The notes under the pieces: model-generated
The model's database searches: none
What the model was told of the DNA's origin: nothing
Seen by the model: only the letters and a program-made list of their open reading frames with translations
Source of the DNA: Pseudoalteromonas sp. S2755
GTDB taxonomy: Bacteria > Pseudomonadota > Gammaproteobacteria > Enterobacterales > Alteromonadaceae
Direction: 5' to 3'
Assembly (NCBI RefSeq): GCF_005886535.1
Contig: NZ_PNDS01000095.1
Coordinates: 1 to 49,755 of the forward strand
Length of the DNA: 49,755 bases
Made by a program: the position numbers and the translations under genes
Shown here: positions 1 through 9,035 of the stretch, piece after piece
Layout of the letters: every line of letters begins with the position of its first letter
Numbering within the stretch: the first letter of the stretch is position 1

Positions 1-57
1 AAAACCTGGCCTATTGCAAGCAAATTTAACGCAGTAGTAAGGGATAACAGCTGCTAG
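1..57 (+). other. possible 3' end of a gene entering from the left
   Basis: Reading from base 1 in frame 1 there are 18 sense codons (KTWPIASKF... ending in NSC) before a TAG at 55-57. The hairpin at 101-127 lies downstream, where a terminator for such a gene would be expected. The fragment is too short to identify, and the open frame could be chance. Nothing else is visible before the hairpin. Confidence 0.25.
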
Positions 58-100
58 AGAACAAGTTGTTATTCCAAGTTCAGGTTACCGGCTCAACTCA

Positions 101-127
101 ACAAGGCCGCTTAATACGCGGCCTTGT
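101..127. terminator. intrinsic terminator-like hairpin upstream of the tag stop
   Basis: A perfect 10-bp GC-rich inverted repeat (ACAAGGCCGC / GCGGCCTTGT) with a 7-nt loop is followed on the plus strand by GCTTTATT. It sits just beyond the stop of the minus-strand tag gene and after any gene entering from the left, so it may serve both directions. The T tract is short, so strength is uncertain. Confidence 0.7.
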
Positions 128-137
128 GCTTTATTGC

Positions 138-737
138 TCAAAGTCGAGTAAAATCCAAGTCTTGATAACTGGCGATAATGATTTGTTTGCAAAAACAGTT
201 ATCGGCATGGTCGTTAACCATGCCGCAAGCCTGCATATGTGCATACACGGTGGTTGAACCTAAAAACTTAAATCCACGTTTTTTTAAGTCTTTGGCAAAC
301 TTGTCGCTAAGTTCACTGGTGGCAACGGCATCGTGTTTGTCACGCATGGGGTTGATAACTGGCTTGTAATTAACAAATTGCCACTGGTATTTTGCAAAGC
401 TGCCAAACTCTTGCTGAATTTCAATAAATCGCTTAGCGTTGTTTATCGTTGCTGCGATTTTTGCGCGGTTTCTGATAATTCCGTCAAATGCTAATAGCCG
501 CTCCACATCTTGCTCTGTCATCTGGCTCACTTTGTGTACATCAAAATCGTGGAATGCTTTTCTATAGCCTTCACGTTTTTTCAAAATGGTATACCAGCTT
601 AAGCCAGCTTGTGCAGATTCCAATGTGATAAACTCAAACAAGCTCTGGTCATCTAGTACAGGTCTTCCCCATTCCTTATCATGGTATTCAACATAATCGG
701 GTTTGCTCTCGTCCACCCAGCCGCATCGTACTGTCAT
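138..737 (-). CDS. tag: DNA-3-methyladenine glycosylase I
   Basis: 199 aa. Tag removes 3-methyladenine from alkylated DNA as the first step of base excision repair in the cytoplasm. The N-terminus has the family pattern RCGW...YHD.EWG, and the centre has LE..QAGLSW with the presumed active-site Glu40. By alignment from memory with E. coli Tag (C4, H17, H175, C179), the zinc ligands are Cys5, His19, His177 and Cys181; the spacing between the last two is identical. A short tail of about 16 residues extends beyond the zinc site. An AAGAGAG ribosome site precedes the ATG. It is transcribed away from flrB and looks unrelated to the flagellar block. Confidence 0.95.
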   Translation of the reverse strand: MTVRCGWVDESKPDYVEYHDKEWGRPVLDDQSLFEFITLESAQAGLSWYTILKKREGYRKAFHDFDVHKVSQMTEQDVERLLAFDGIIRNRAKIAATINNAKRFIEIQQEFGSFAKYQWQFVNYKPVINPMRDKHDAVATSELSDKFAKDLKKRGFKFLGSTTVYAHMQACGMVNDHADNCFCKQIIIASYQDLDFTRL

Positions 738-920
738 TGTTGGCTCTCTTCTATCTAATTGTGAATATGAATAAGCTAAATGATTTATTACGCCAACTAC
801 TCATTGCGGCATCACATTTGGCTTTCAAAAACTCTAGCATAGTGCTGTATATAAAAACAGTGTCAATAAATTGATATTGTTTAGTGTTATGTAACTATAT
901 GTTTTAAATGGAATATAAAG

Positions 921-937
921 TTGGATCGTTTTTTGCT
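921..937 (+). promoter_or_regulatory. sigma-54 promoter of flrBC
   Basis: TTGGATCG-N4-TTGCT: the -24 GG (923-924) and -12 GC (935-936) are separated by exactly 10 bases as sigma-54 requires. The start codon of flrB lies 37 bases after the -12 element, leaving a short leader. In Vibrio the flrBC operon is sigma-54 dependent and activated by FlrA, which is not encoded next to it here. Confidence 0.85.
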
Positions 938-973
938 TTTATCCATTGAGTTTATTTTTAAGAGAGCGGAAAA

Positions 974-2074
974 ATGGCATTAGCACATGTTATTAATCCA
1001 CAATTTGTACCAACGACGAATCGCTACAACCCCTGTTTGCTGCAAGAAGCTTATGTCGGTGAATTAAGCGACCTTAGGCAGCAGGCGAGTTGGTTAAGTC
1101 ACCTTGTTGATACTATGCCTGCAGGTGTCGTGGTACTCGATGGTCAAGGTATGATTGCCAAGGCAAATCAAATCGCGATGGATATGTTGGGTGAACCACT
1201 CGAAGGCGAAAAGTGGTTTAGCATTATTCAGCGTTCATTTCGACCACAGCAGGACGACGGTCATGAAGTCTCTCTTAAAGATGGCAGAAGAATTAAGCTA
1301 GATATTACTGCGCTAACACCAGAACCTGGCCAGCTCATTTTGATGACAGATCTCACCGAGACGCGGAGGCTTCAAAGTCGTGTTGCGCATATGCAAAGAT
1401 TGAGTGCGTTGGGAAAAATGGTTGCCTCACTGGCCCACCAAGTGCGTACGCCGTTATCGGCTGCGATGTTATATGGTGCAAACCTAGGTGCAGCTAACCT
1501 TCCTTCGGCTTCTCGAGAAAAGTTTCATGACAAGTTGATGTCTCGCCTAAAAGACTTAGAAAGCCAAGTTAATGACATGCTGTTGTTCGCTAAAAGTGGT
1601 GAACAGCAAGTCGTTGAGCGAGTGTCAATGCAACAGTTATTGAGTGAAGTCAAAGCGGGTGCTGACGCTATGGTTGAGCTTAACCAAGCAAAGTTGGAAG
1701 CATTTTTACCCGAGCCAGATATCGAAATATTAGGTAATCGTACTGCGCTTGCAAGTGCGATCCAAAACCTGATCCACAACAGTATTCAAATTATTGGCAG
1801 TGCGGCACACATTGAACTTAATGCAGAGCGCGAGCCGTGTGGCGAGTATGTACGTATCTCAGTTGTTGATAATGGGCCTGGCATTGACGAAACCTTAGTA
1901 GACAAGTTGTTTGAACCATTTTTTACAACTAAGTCGCAGGGGACTGGGCTAGGACTTGCGGTGGTTAATTCGGTTGCTAACGCGCATAAAGGGTTTGCGC
2001 AGGCAGACAATATTGAAGGTAAGGGTGCGCGTTTTAGCTTGGTACTACCACTAATTGAGGCGGAGGAACTATGA
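974..2074 (+). CDS. flrB: flagellar two-component sensor kinase FlrB
   Basis: 366 aa, without obvious membrane segments, so probably cytoplasmic. A PAS-like N-terminal part (about 40-130) precedes a dimerisation/phosphoacceptor helix with His155 (SLAHQVRTPL), then a HATPase domain. Its N box is near 265-269, with DNGPGI (299-304), EPFFTTK (314-320) and GTGLGLA (323-329). It should autophosphorylate and pass phosphate to FlrC, controlling the sigma-54 class of hook-basal body genes. The 4-base overlap with flrC indicates translational coupling. A GAGAGCGG ribosome site supports the ATG at 974. Homologous to FleS of Pseudomonas. Confidence 0.95.
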   Translation: MALAHVINPQFVPTTNRYNPCLLQEAYVGELSDLRQQASWLSHLVDTMPAGVVVLDGQGMIAKANQIAMDMLGEPLEGEKWFSIIQRSFRPQQDDGHEVSLKDGRRIKLDITALTPEPGQLILMTDLTETRRLQSRVAHMQRLSALGKMVASLAHQVRTPLSAAMLYGANLGAANLPSASREKFHDKLMSRLKDLESQVNDMLLFAKSGEQQVVERVSMQQLLSEVKAGADAMVELNQAKLEAFLPEPDIEILGNRTALASAIQNLIHNSIQIIGSAAHIELNAEREPCGEYVRISVVDNGPGIDETLVDKLFEPFFTTKSQGTGLGLAVVNSVANAHKGFAQADNIEGKGARFSLVLPLIEAEEL

Positions 2075-3450
2075 GTAACAGAGTTTTAGTTGTTGAAGAT
2101 GATGCTGGTTTAAGAGAAGCACTCATTGATACATTGCAGCTTTCAAATATTGAGTGCGTAGAAGCAAGTTGTGCGGAACAAGCCGTTTTATTGCTAAAGC
2201 AGGAAACCTTTTCTTTGGTGGTGAGTGACGTGCAAATGGGTGCCATGAGTGGGCTTGACTTATTAAAGACTATTAAACTCAACTATCCAGAATTACCAGT
2301 ATTGATGATGACAGCATACGCAACCATTGATGATGCGGTTGAAGCGATGAGATTGGGCGCTATCGACTATATGGCCAAGCCATTTGCACCTGAAGTATTG
2401 CTCAATATGGTTGGACGCTACTTACCTGAGAAGGAAAAAGAGACTGACGGCCCCATTGTTGCCGATCCAAAGAGTATTAAACTACTTGAACTGGCTGCAA
2501 AAGTAGCTAAGTCGGATGCCAGCGTTATGGTACTTGGGCCAAGCGGTTCAGGTAAAGAAGTGTTGGCTCGCTATATTCACGATAAATCAGACAGAGCAGA
2601 CGAGCCTTTTATCGCAATTAACTGCGCTGCAATTCCAGAGAATATGCTTGAAGCAACCCTATTTGGCTACGAAAAAGGGGCGTTTACAGGTGCCATTCAA
2701 GCGTGTCCTGGAAAATTTGAGCAAGCGCAAAAGGGAACCATTTTGCTTGATGAGATCACTGAGATGGATTTGGGCTTACAAGCAAAACTACTTCGTGTGC
2801 TACAAGAGCGCGAGGTAGAGCGTCTAGGCAGCAGAAAAACCATTTCACTGGATGTCAGAGTGTTGGCAACCAGTAACCGCGATTTAAAAGAAGCGGTGGA
2901 TGATGGGGTATTTAGAGAAGATTTATATTACCGTCTCAATGTTTTCCCGATAGAGTGGTTGCCATTGAAAGACAGAGCGGGTGATATCGCTGTGTTAGCT
3001 GAGCATTTGTTGGTAAGGCATACGCAAAAAGCAGGCAAGTCAACACCTATACTAAGCAGCGGTGCAAAGCGTAAGCTCAGTTCGCACACTTGGCCAGGAA
3101 ACGTACGGGAGCTAGACAACGTTATTCAACGCGCCCTAATTTTGTTCCAAGGTAATGAAATTCAAGAAGATGACATTTTTATCGAAAATTTCTCATCGAT
3201 GGCTTTGGTTGAGTCATCTCCAATTATAAACCATGAGGCATCAGTTTTAATGGAGCGCTCGCAAGGTGATGATGAGATCATTAGCTACAAAGATGAGTTG
3301 CAGGATAAAGAGCACCAAATTATTTTAGATACGCTGGCGAAGTTTAATGGTAAACGTAAAGAGGTAGCGGAGGTATTGGGTATGAGCCCTCGCACACTTC
3401 GCTATAAGCTGGCGAAAATGCGAGATTTAGGAATTGCGCTACCCGTTTAA
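2071..3450 (+). CDS. flrC: sigma-54-dependent flagellar response regulator FlrC
   Basis: 459 aa in three parts. The receiver domain (1-120) has phosphoacceptor Asp53 and Lys103. The AAA+ domain (about 130-365) has the P-loop GPSGSGK (156-162), the sigma-54 contact loop GAFTGA (203-208) and LLDEI (Walker B). The C-terminal Fis-type helix-turn-helix is at about 415-455. When phosphorylated by FlrB it should drive sigma-54 promoters such as those at 3652, 9483 and 17233. The P-loop has GPSGSGK rather than the commoner GE(S/T)GTGK, which I recall as usual for FlrC/FleR. A terminator hairpin follows the gene. Confidence 0.95.
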   Translation: MSNRVLVVEDDAGLREALIDTLQLSNIECVEASCAEQAVLLLKQETFSLVVSDVQMGAMSGLDLLKTIKLNYPELPVLMMTAYATIDDAVEAMRLGAIDYMAKPFAPEVLLNMVGRYLPEKEKETDGPIVADPKSIKLLELAAKVAKSDASVMVLGPSGSGKEVLARYIHDKSDRADEPFIAINCAAIPENMLEATLFGYEKGAFTGAIQACPGKFEQAQKGTILLDEITEMDLGLQAKLLRVLQEREVERLGSRKTISLDVRVLATSNRDLKEAVDDGVFREDLYYRLNVFPIEWLPLKDRAGDIAVLAEHLLVRHTQKAGKSTPILSSGAKRKLSSHTWPGNVRELDNVIQRALILFQGNEIQEDDIFIENFSSMALVESSPIINHEASVLMERSQGDDEIISYKDELQDKEHQIILDTLAKFNGKRKEVAEVLGMSPRTLRYKLAKMRDLGIALPV

Positions 3451-3538
3451 CCTAAATTACCTGAGCTTAAAAGCAATGAGTTAACTCATTCCTTATCCAT
3501 ACCTCAAGTTAAATTTTATCTGCTAATTCAAGTTTAAT

Positions 3539-3580
3539 TAGGTGCCTATAAAGATCAGGAGATCTTAGGCACCTAGTTTT
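3539..3580 (+). terminator. intrinsic terminator after flrC
   Basis: A long stem forms from TAGGTGCC.TA.AAGATC and its complement GATCTTAGGCACCTA (15 bp with a 2-nt bulge, loop AGGA), followed by GTTTT at 3576-3580. It lies in the 257-base gap between flrC and fliE, so it should separate the flrBC transcript from the fliE promoter. Confidence 0.8.
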
Positions 3581-3651
3581 CACTTCTATGTACTGCCAAT
3601 TTTTCGACATGCAAAAATCTCCTTAACATCCTGAAAATTAAGTACTTTAAG

Positions 3652-3668
3652 TTGGCACGTTTTCTGCT
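3652..3668 (+). promoter_or_regulatory. sigma-54 promoter of fliEFGHIJ
   Basis: TTGGCACG-N4-CTGCT: a full match to the consensus -24 box TTGGCACG, with GG (3654-3655) and GC (3666-3667) 10 bases apart. It is the best sigma-54 site in the window. It lies 40 bases before the fliE ATG. Confidence 0.92.
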
Positions 3669-3707
3669 TTACTTTAGGTAACTAAGAGTTATTTTGAGTA
3701 AAGCATC

Positions 3708-4040
3708 ATGAAAGTACAATCATCAGCGCTATTTCAAGAAATGCAGGCAATGGCTGCAGAAGCGACGAGAAACACACAGCCAACAGTGCAGCCAGTTAAG
3801 ACGGCAGCATCTTCGTCGGCTCAGTTTGGCGATTTACTCTCAGACGCACTTAATACAGTTCATGGCTTACAACAAGAAGCAAAACAAAAAGTCACCGCAG
3901 TTGAAATGGGTGACAGAAGCGTTTCTCTTGCAGAAGCCATGATAGCGAAACAAAAATCGTCGGTCGCTTTTGAGGCTACAGTGCAAGTTCGTAATAAACT
4001 TGTTGAGGCCTATAAAGAAATCATGAGCATGCCAGTTTAA
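3708..4040 (+). CDS. fliE: flagellar hook-basal body protein FliE
   Basis: 110 aa, the usual FliE length. FliE is a small exported rod component joining the MS ring (FliF) to the proximal rod. The conserved C-terminal half reads F..LL..AL..V..LQ.EA and V.VRNKLVEAYKEIM.M.V, typical of the family; the first 40 residues are polar and low in conservation. First gene of the fliEFGHIJ operon, directly behind a sigma-54 promoter. Confidence 0.95.
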   Translation: MKVQSSALFQEMQAMAAEATRNTQPTVQPVKTAASSSAQFGDLLSDALNTVHGLQQEAKQKVTAVEMGDRSVSLAEAMIAKQKSSVAFEATVQVRNKLVEAYKEIMSMPV

Positions 4041-4063
4041 TTGAGTGACTGTGGAGAGTAATC

Positions 4064-5779
4064 GTGGCTACTAATCAATCAACAGATCTTACGCTTTCCG
4101 ACGCAGCGCTGAATAATGACAGCGGTTCGGATGAGCAACAAGAGCAAAAATCAGGCTACTTCAGTGCGCTAAGCGGTGTTGATATGTTGCGCCAGGTTAC
4201 TCTGGTTATTGCCCTTGCTATTTGTTTAGCAATCGCAATCTTTATTATCATTTGGGCGCGCCAACCAGATATGCGCCCACTTGGTAAATACCCAACAGAA
4301 GAACTCGTCGAAACGTTAGACTTTTTAGATCAACAAAAAATTGAATACCAACTCGATGGTAATACCATTTTAGTTGCTGAGTCGGACTATCAGGACATAA
4401 AACTACGGATGGCGCGTGACGGTTTTACCCAATCTCCGAGTTCTGGCACTGATATTCTGATGCAGGATATGGGTTTTGGTGTTAGCCAACGTCTTGAAAG
4501 AGAGCGTTTAAAGCATAGTCGTGAGCAACAACTTGCGAGAACAATTGAAGAGTTACAAGACGTAAATCGTGCAAAAGTGTTACTCGCAATCCCAAAAGAA
4601 AACGTCTTTGCACGTCGTGAGAAAAAGCCCTCAGCAACCGTAGTGATTACCCTTAAACGTGGCAAAACGCTTGGCGGCGAAGAAGTTGATTCAATCGTAG
4701 ATATCGTGGCATCAGCGGTACAGGGCTTAGAGCCTTCACGTGTGACAGTGACTGATCAAAACGGTCGTCTACTCAACTCTGGTTCTCAAGACTCTTTAGC
4801 TGCACGCTCGAGAAAAGAGTATGAAATCGAACGTAAGCGTGAACAAGAATATCTAGAAAAAATTGATAGCATCCTGATCCCAACAGTAGGCCTTGGTAAC
4901 TTTACCGCGCAGGTTGACTTAACGATGGACTTCAGCGCAGTTGAAGAAACGCAAAAGCGTTATAACCCAGACTTACCAGCGGTTCGTAGCGAAACGACGT
5001 ATGAAGAAAATAATATTGGTGGTTTAGCCGTGGGTATTCCAGGAGCGCTGACTAATCAACCTCCTGTAAACTCAAATATTCCAGAGATTGCTGGGCAAGG
5101 CAGCAATGGTCAAAGTGCAACGCCAAGCAGTAACCAAAAAGAAGCAACCCGCAACTATGAGTTAGATACCACTATTAGCCATAAACGTCAGCAAACCGGA
5201 GTTATTCGCCGGATCAGTGTGAGTGTGGCCGTTGACTACCTCGCAAAGCCCGACGCTGAGGGTAATATGACAATGGCACCGCGTACGCAAGAAGAGTTAA
5301 ATAACATCCGTCGTTTGTTACAAGGTGGTGTGGGTTTTGACATGCAGCGAGGTGATGCACTAGAGGTAGTGACGGTACCATTTGTGCGTGAAGACCTCAC
5401 TGAAATTCAAGAGATTCCACTTTGGGAGCAAGATTGGTTTCAAAAGACAATTCGTCTTGCAGCAGGTACCTTAGTGATCATTGTGCTAATCTTAGCGGTA
5501 GTAAGACCTATGCTTAAGCGTCTAATTTACCCAGATGATACGCTTGAAGATTTTGATGAAGATGCGTTGACCAGTGGTGTAGATTTAGGTGACAGTACAC
5601 TCGATATGCTAAATAACGATTTCGATGAGTCTGCGGTTGGCTTCTCTTCTGACGGTAGATTACAATTGCCAGACTTACATGGCGACGAGGACTTACTTAA
5701 AGCAGTACGTGCCTTGGTTGCTAACGAACCAGAACTCTCATCACAAGTTGTGAAAGCGTGGTTGACAGAAGATGACTGA
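4064..5779 (+). CDS. fliF: flagellar MS-ring protein FliF
   Basis: 571 aa. FliF forms the inner-membrane MS ring on which the rotor and export gate assemble. Membrane segments lie at about 46-65 and 465-485, enclosing the large periplasmic ring-building region; this includes the conserved motif with DMGFG and RLERERLKHSREQQLARTIE-type sequence. The acidic C-terminal tail is the expected FliG-binding end. The start is GTG, with GGAGAG 5-10 bases upstream. The last codons overlap the start of fliG by 8 bases, as expected for coupled rotor subunits. Confidence 0.96.
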   Translation: MATNQSTDLTLSDAALNNDSGSDEQQEQKSGYFSALSGVDMLRQVTLVIALAICLAIAIFIIIWARQPDMRPLGKYPTEELVETLDFLDQQKIEYQLDGNTILVAESDYQDIKLRMARDGFTQSPSSGTDILMQDMGFGVSQRLERERLKHSREQQLARTIEELQDVNRAKVLLAIPKENVFARREKKPSATVVITLKRGKTLGGEEVDSIVDIVASAVQGLEPSRVTVTDQNGRLLNSGSQDSLAARSRKEYEIERKREQEYLEKIDSILIPTVGLGNFTAQVDLTMDFSAVEETQKRYNPDLPAVRSETTYEENNIGGLAVGIPGALTNQPPVNSNIPEIAGQGSNGQSATPSSNQKEATRNYELDTTISHKRQQTGVIRRISVSVAVDYLAKPDAEGNMTMAPRTQEELNNIRRLLQGGVGFDMQRGDALEVVTVPFVREDLTEIQEIPLWEQDWFQKTIRLAAGTLVIIVLILAVVRPMLKRLIYPDDTLEDFDEDALTSGVDLGDSTLDMLNNDFDESAVGFSSDGRLQLPDLHGDEDLLKAVRALVANEPELSSQVVKAWLTEDD

Positions 5780-6812
5780 TCAAGAACAAAAACAATTGCC
5801 CGCAGCCTTTGACGTTGACAAGCTAGACGGCGTCGACAAGGCTGCCATCTTACTGCTCAGTTTAACTGAAGAAGATGCGGCTCAGATTTTAAAACACCTA
5901 GAGCCTAAGCAAGTGCAAAAGGTTGGTATGGCGATGGCCTCCATGGACGACCTATCCCAGGCTAAAATTGCAGCTGTACACAATTTGTTTATTGAACAGA
6001 TTCAAAGCTTTAGTACGATTGGTTTCCAATCTGAAGACTTTATTAAGAAAGCACTAACCGCAGCGCTTGGTGAAGACAAAGCAGCGAGCCTTATTGATCA
6101 AATCGTTATGGGTTCTGGTGCAAAAGGCTTGGATTCGTTGAAATGGATGGATTCAAAGCAAGTTGCCAATATTATCCGCAACGAGCACCCGCAGATCCAA
6201 ACGATTGTATTGTCTTATCTCGAGCCTGAGCAATCCGCCGAAATCTTGTCTCAGTTTCCTGAGAAAGTACGTTTAGATTTAACAATGCGTATTGCAAATT
6301 TAGAAGAAGTACAACCGGCGGCACTACAAGAACTCAACGAGATCATGGAGAAGCAGTTCGCTGGTCAAGCTGGTGCACAAGCGGCGAAAATGGGTGGCTT
6401 AAAAGCTGCTGCAGATATCATGAACTACTTAGATACCAATATTGAAGGTCAGTTGATGGATTCAATCCGAGAACATGACGAAGAAATGTCGCAACAAATT
6501 CAAGACCTCATGTTCGTGTTTGAAAACCTGATGGATGTAGAAGACAGAGGTATCCAAGCCATTCTGCGTGAAGTACAGCAAGATGTACTGATGAAAGCAA
6601 TCAAAGGTGCGGACGAATCCTTAAAAGATAAGATCATGAAAAATATGTCCAAGCGTGCTGCTGAGATGATGCAAGATGACCTTGAGGCTATGCCTCCAGT
6701 ACGGATCAGTGAAGTGGAAGCTGCACAAAAAGAGATTCTGGCAACGGCTAGACGTCTGGCTGATTCAGGTGAAATTATGCTTGGTGGCGGTGGTGGTGAG
6801 GAGTTCCTATAA
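5772..6812 (+). CDS. fliG: flagellar motor switch protein FliG
   Basis: 346 aa. FliG is the rotor protein of the C ring that touches both the MS ring and the stators and generates torque. It has the N-terminal FliF-binding domain (DKAAILLLSL), the middle-domain EHPQ motif at 138-141, and the C-terminal charged torque helix region (about 255-325). It ends in a glycine run followed by EEFL, a common FliG tail. It overlaps fliF by 8 bases and is followed after 3 bases by fliH. Confidence 0.97.
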   Translation: MTDQEQKQLPAAFDVDKLDGVDKAAILLLSLTEEDAAQILKHLEPKQVQKVGMAMASMDDLSQAKIAAVHNLFIEQIQSFSTIGFQSEDFIKKALTAALGEDKAASLIDQIVMGSGAKGLDSLKWMDSKQVANIIRNEHPQIQTIVLSYLEPEQSAEILSQFPEKVRLDLTMRIANLEEVQPAALQELNEIMEKQFAGQAGAQAAKMGGLKAAADIMNYLDTNIEGQLMDSIREHDEEMSQQIQDLMFVFENLMDVEDRGIQAILREVQQDVLMKAIKGADESLKDKIMKNMSKRAAEMMQDDLEAMPPVRISEVEAAQKEILATARRLADSGEIMLGGGGGEEFL

Positions 6813-6815
6813 ACC

Positions 6816-7631
6816 ATGGTCGATAAAAAGTTGTATAAAGGCCGCCCAGTCAGCACCGAAGCGCTGGATGAGTTATTAGAAAACTGGCCCATTCCAGATG
6901 TTACGGATAAGCCCGAAAAATTCCGCGGTCGTTCGACCGCATTCGGTACACCGCTTGAAGAGTTGTATACGAAAAAGCAGGCACACCCCGAACCTGAGCC
7001 ACAAGAGCCTGAATTTCCTACTTTGACCATCGAAGAATTAGAGCAGATCCGCCAGGACGCCTACGACGAAGGAATAAAGCAAGGCCATGAGCAGGGCTAT
7101 ATTGAAGGCTTTGACAAAGGAGTTTCTGAAGGTAAAGAAGCCGGTTATAAAGAAGGCGTAGAAATAGGTAAAGAAAAGGGGCTTGAGGAAGCACAACCGC
7201 TTATTGAAGAGAGGATGAATGCGCTATCCTCTATTCTAGATGGCATGCAAACGCCACTGAAAAAGGTTGATGATGAGTGTGAAAAGCAGCTGGTGGTACT
7301 CGTCAATTTATTGGCAGAGCAAGTTATTTTTAAAGAGCTCAAGACCACGCCTGAACTCATTTTAAACGCGTTGAAAAAAGCGATGGACGCGCTGCCTGTC
7401 AAAGATCAAACGGTACGCATCCATCTGCATCCAGAAGATTTAGCCTTAGTGCAAGCCATGTACGGGGAAGAACATATACAATCACAGCATTGGCAGTTAC
7501 TTCCAGAGCCGACGTTAGATAGAGGTGGTTGCGAGGTGAAAACACCACAGTCGTCCATTGATATGACGCTGAAAAATCGTATTAGCGAAGTGTTGGAATC
7601 ATTTTTGCAAGATAGCGGTATAAACCAATAA
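6816..7631 (+). CDS. fliH: flagellar export regulator FliH
   Basis: 271 aa. FliH is the peripheral-stalk-like protein that binds the FliI ATPase and carries it to the export gate and C ring. A proline/acidic N-terminal region is followed at about 86-122 by a run of G-x-x-x-G repeats (EG, QG, EG, KG...), the well-known FliH GxxxG helix. The conserved FliI-binding C-terminal domain follows (about 140-260). Translated together with fliI in the fliEFGHIJ operon, but separated from it by a 72-base gap. Confidence 0.94.
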   Translation: MVDKKLYKGRPVSTEALDELLENWPIPDVTDKPEKFRGRSTAFGTPLEELYTKKQAHPEPEPQEPEFPTLTIEELEQIRQDAYDEGIKQGHEQGYIEGFDKGVSEGKEAGYKEGVEIGKEKGLEEAQPLIEERMNALSSILDGMQTPLKKVDDECEKQLVVLVNLLAEQVIFKELKTTPELILNALKKAMDALPVKDQTVRIHLHPEDLALVQAMYGEEHIQSQHWQLLPEPTLDRGGCEVKTPQSSIDMTLKNRISEVLESFLQDSGINQ

Positions 7632-7640
7632 TACTGCACT

Positions 7641-7677
7641 GTTATCCAGATAGGCGAAGCAATCAAATCTAGATAAC
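7641..7677 (+). repeat. inverted repeat in the fliH-fliI gap
   Basis: Arms GTTATCCAGAT (7641-7651) and ATCTAGATAAC (7667-7677) pair over 11 positions with one mismatch around a 15-base loop. There is no T tract, so it is not an intrinsic terminator. It lies just upstream of the fliI ribosome site (AAGG near 7689) and could form an mRNA hairpin that affects stability or the fliH:fliI ratio. Confidence 0.5.
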
Positions 7678-7703
7678 GATGCCTTCCTAAGGTAATTGCG
7701 AAC

Positions 7704-9035
7704 ATGTCGACATCTGCTGCTATGAGCGAGCGCATCAGTAAGTATCAGAAATTTATCAAACCATACGGAGTTGCAGTTGCAGGCAGCCTCACCCGTGTGG
7801 TTGGCCTTACCCTCGAAGCTAGGGGACTAAGTGCTCCCGTCGGCAGTCAATGTAAAATCGAGACGCTGGGCGGCTTTATTGATGCAGAAGTCATCGGTTT
7901 CAATCAAGAAACGCTTTACCTCATGCCAAATGATCATATCACTGGTGTTCTTCCTGGAGCACGAGTTATACCAAAAGTAAAGGATGCTGGATTACCTGTC
8001 GGAATGGGTCTACTCGGCCGCGTGGTTGACGGACTTGGTAGGCCACTAGATGGCCTTGGTGCCATTGATGCTGAGAAGCATCTGAAATTTGCCGCAGTGC
8101 CCATTAACCCACTTGCAAGGCGTCCAATCGACGCACCGATGGATGTAGGCGTGCGCGCGATAAATTCGATCGTGACAGTGGGTCAAGGTCAACGTATGGG
8201 TCTGTTTGCAGGGAGTGGTGTGGGTAAATCGGTACTGCTTGGCATGATGACACGAGGCAGTGAGGCGGATGTTATCGTCGTTGGCTTGGTCGGTGAACGT
8301 GGTCGTGAGGTGAAAGAATTTATCGATGAGATTTTGGGAGTCGAGGGTAGACGTCGCTCCGTTGTAGTTGCTGCTCCCGCCGATGCCTCACCGCTGATGC
8401 GCTTAAAAGGCTGTGAGAGTGCAGTGACTATTGCAGAATATTTTCGCGATCAAGGGTTAAATGTACTGTTGTTACTAGATTCAGTGACGCGATACGCTAT
8501 GGCGCAGCGTGAGATAGCACTTGCGGTCGGCGAGCCGCCGGCCACAAAAGGGTATCCGCCTTCCGTGTTTGCAAAGCTCCCAGCATTGGTTGAGCGCGCA
8601 GGTAATGGTGGTGAAGGACAAGGCTCAATCACCGCATTCTTTACGGTATTGAGTGAAGGTGATGATATGCAAGACCCTATTGCCGATGCTGCCCGGGCGA
8701 TTTTGGATGGTCATATTGTATTATCACGAGAGCTTGCCGATAGTGGTCATTATCCAGCGATAGATATTGAAAAGTCCATCAGTCGAGTCATGCCTCAAGT
8801 GGTATCAGAGGCACACATGCAGCAAGCCAGAGTGCTCAAGCAAGTCTATTCAATGTACCAGCAGAATAAAGACATGATCACCTTAGGTGCTTATCAACGT
8901 GGCAGTGACCAGATGTTAGATCAGGCGATAAATATGATGCCTGCAGTGAATAACTTCCTTCAGCAAGGCATGAAAGACGTGATCAATTATGACGAGTGTT
9001 TACAAGGCCTCGCTAAGCTACTAGGACAAGCATAA
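7704..9035 (+). CDS. fliI: flagellum-specific ATPase FliI
   Basis: 443 aa. FliI is the F1-beta-like hexameric ATPase of the flagellar type III export apparatus. It has Walker A AGSGVGKS (169-176), the catalytic GERGRE motif (about 197-202) and Walker B LLLLDS ending at Asp259. The N-terminal beta-barrel and C-terminal helical domains are also typical. An in-frame ATG at 7722 is an alternative start; the upstream ATG at 7704 was kept. Its stop overlaps the fliJ start by one base. Confidence 0.96.
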   Translation: MSTSAAMSERISKYQKFIKPYGVAVAGSLTRVVGLTLEARGLSAPVGSQCKIETLGGFIDAEVIGFNQETLYLMPNDHITGVLPGARVIPKVKDAGLPVGMGLLGRVVDGLGRPLDGLGAIDAEKHLKFAAVPINPLARRPIDAPMDVGVRAINSIVTVGQGQRMGLFAGSGVGKSVLLGMMTRGSEADVIVVGLVGERGREVKEFIDEILGVEGRRRSVVVAAPADASPLMRLKGCESAVTIAEYFRDQGLNVLLLLDSVTRYAMAQREIALAVGEPPATKGYPPSVFAKLPALVERAGNGGEGQGSITAFFTVLSEGDDMQDPIADAARAILDGHIVLSRELADSGHYPAIDIEKSISRVMPQVVSEAHMQQARVLKQVYSMYQQNKDMITLGAYQRGSDQMLDQAINMMPAVNNFLQQGMKDVINYDECLQGLAKLLGQA

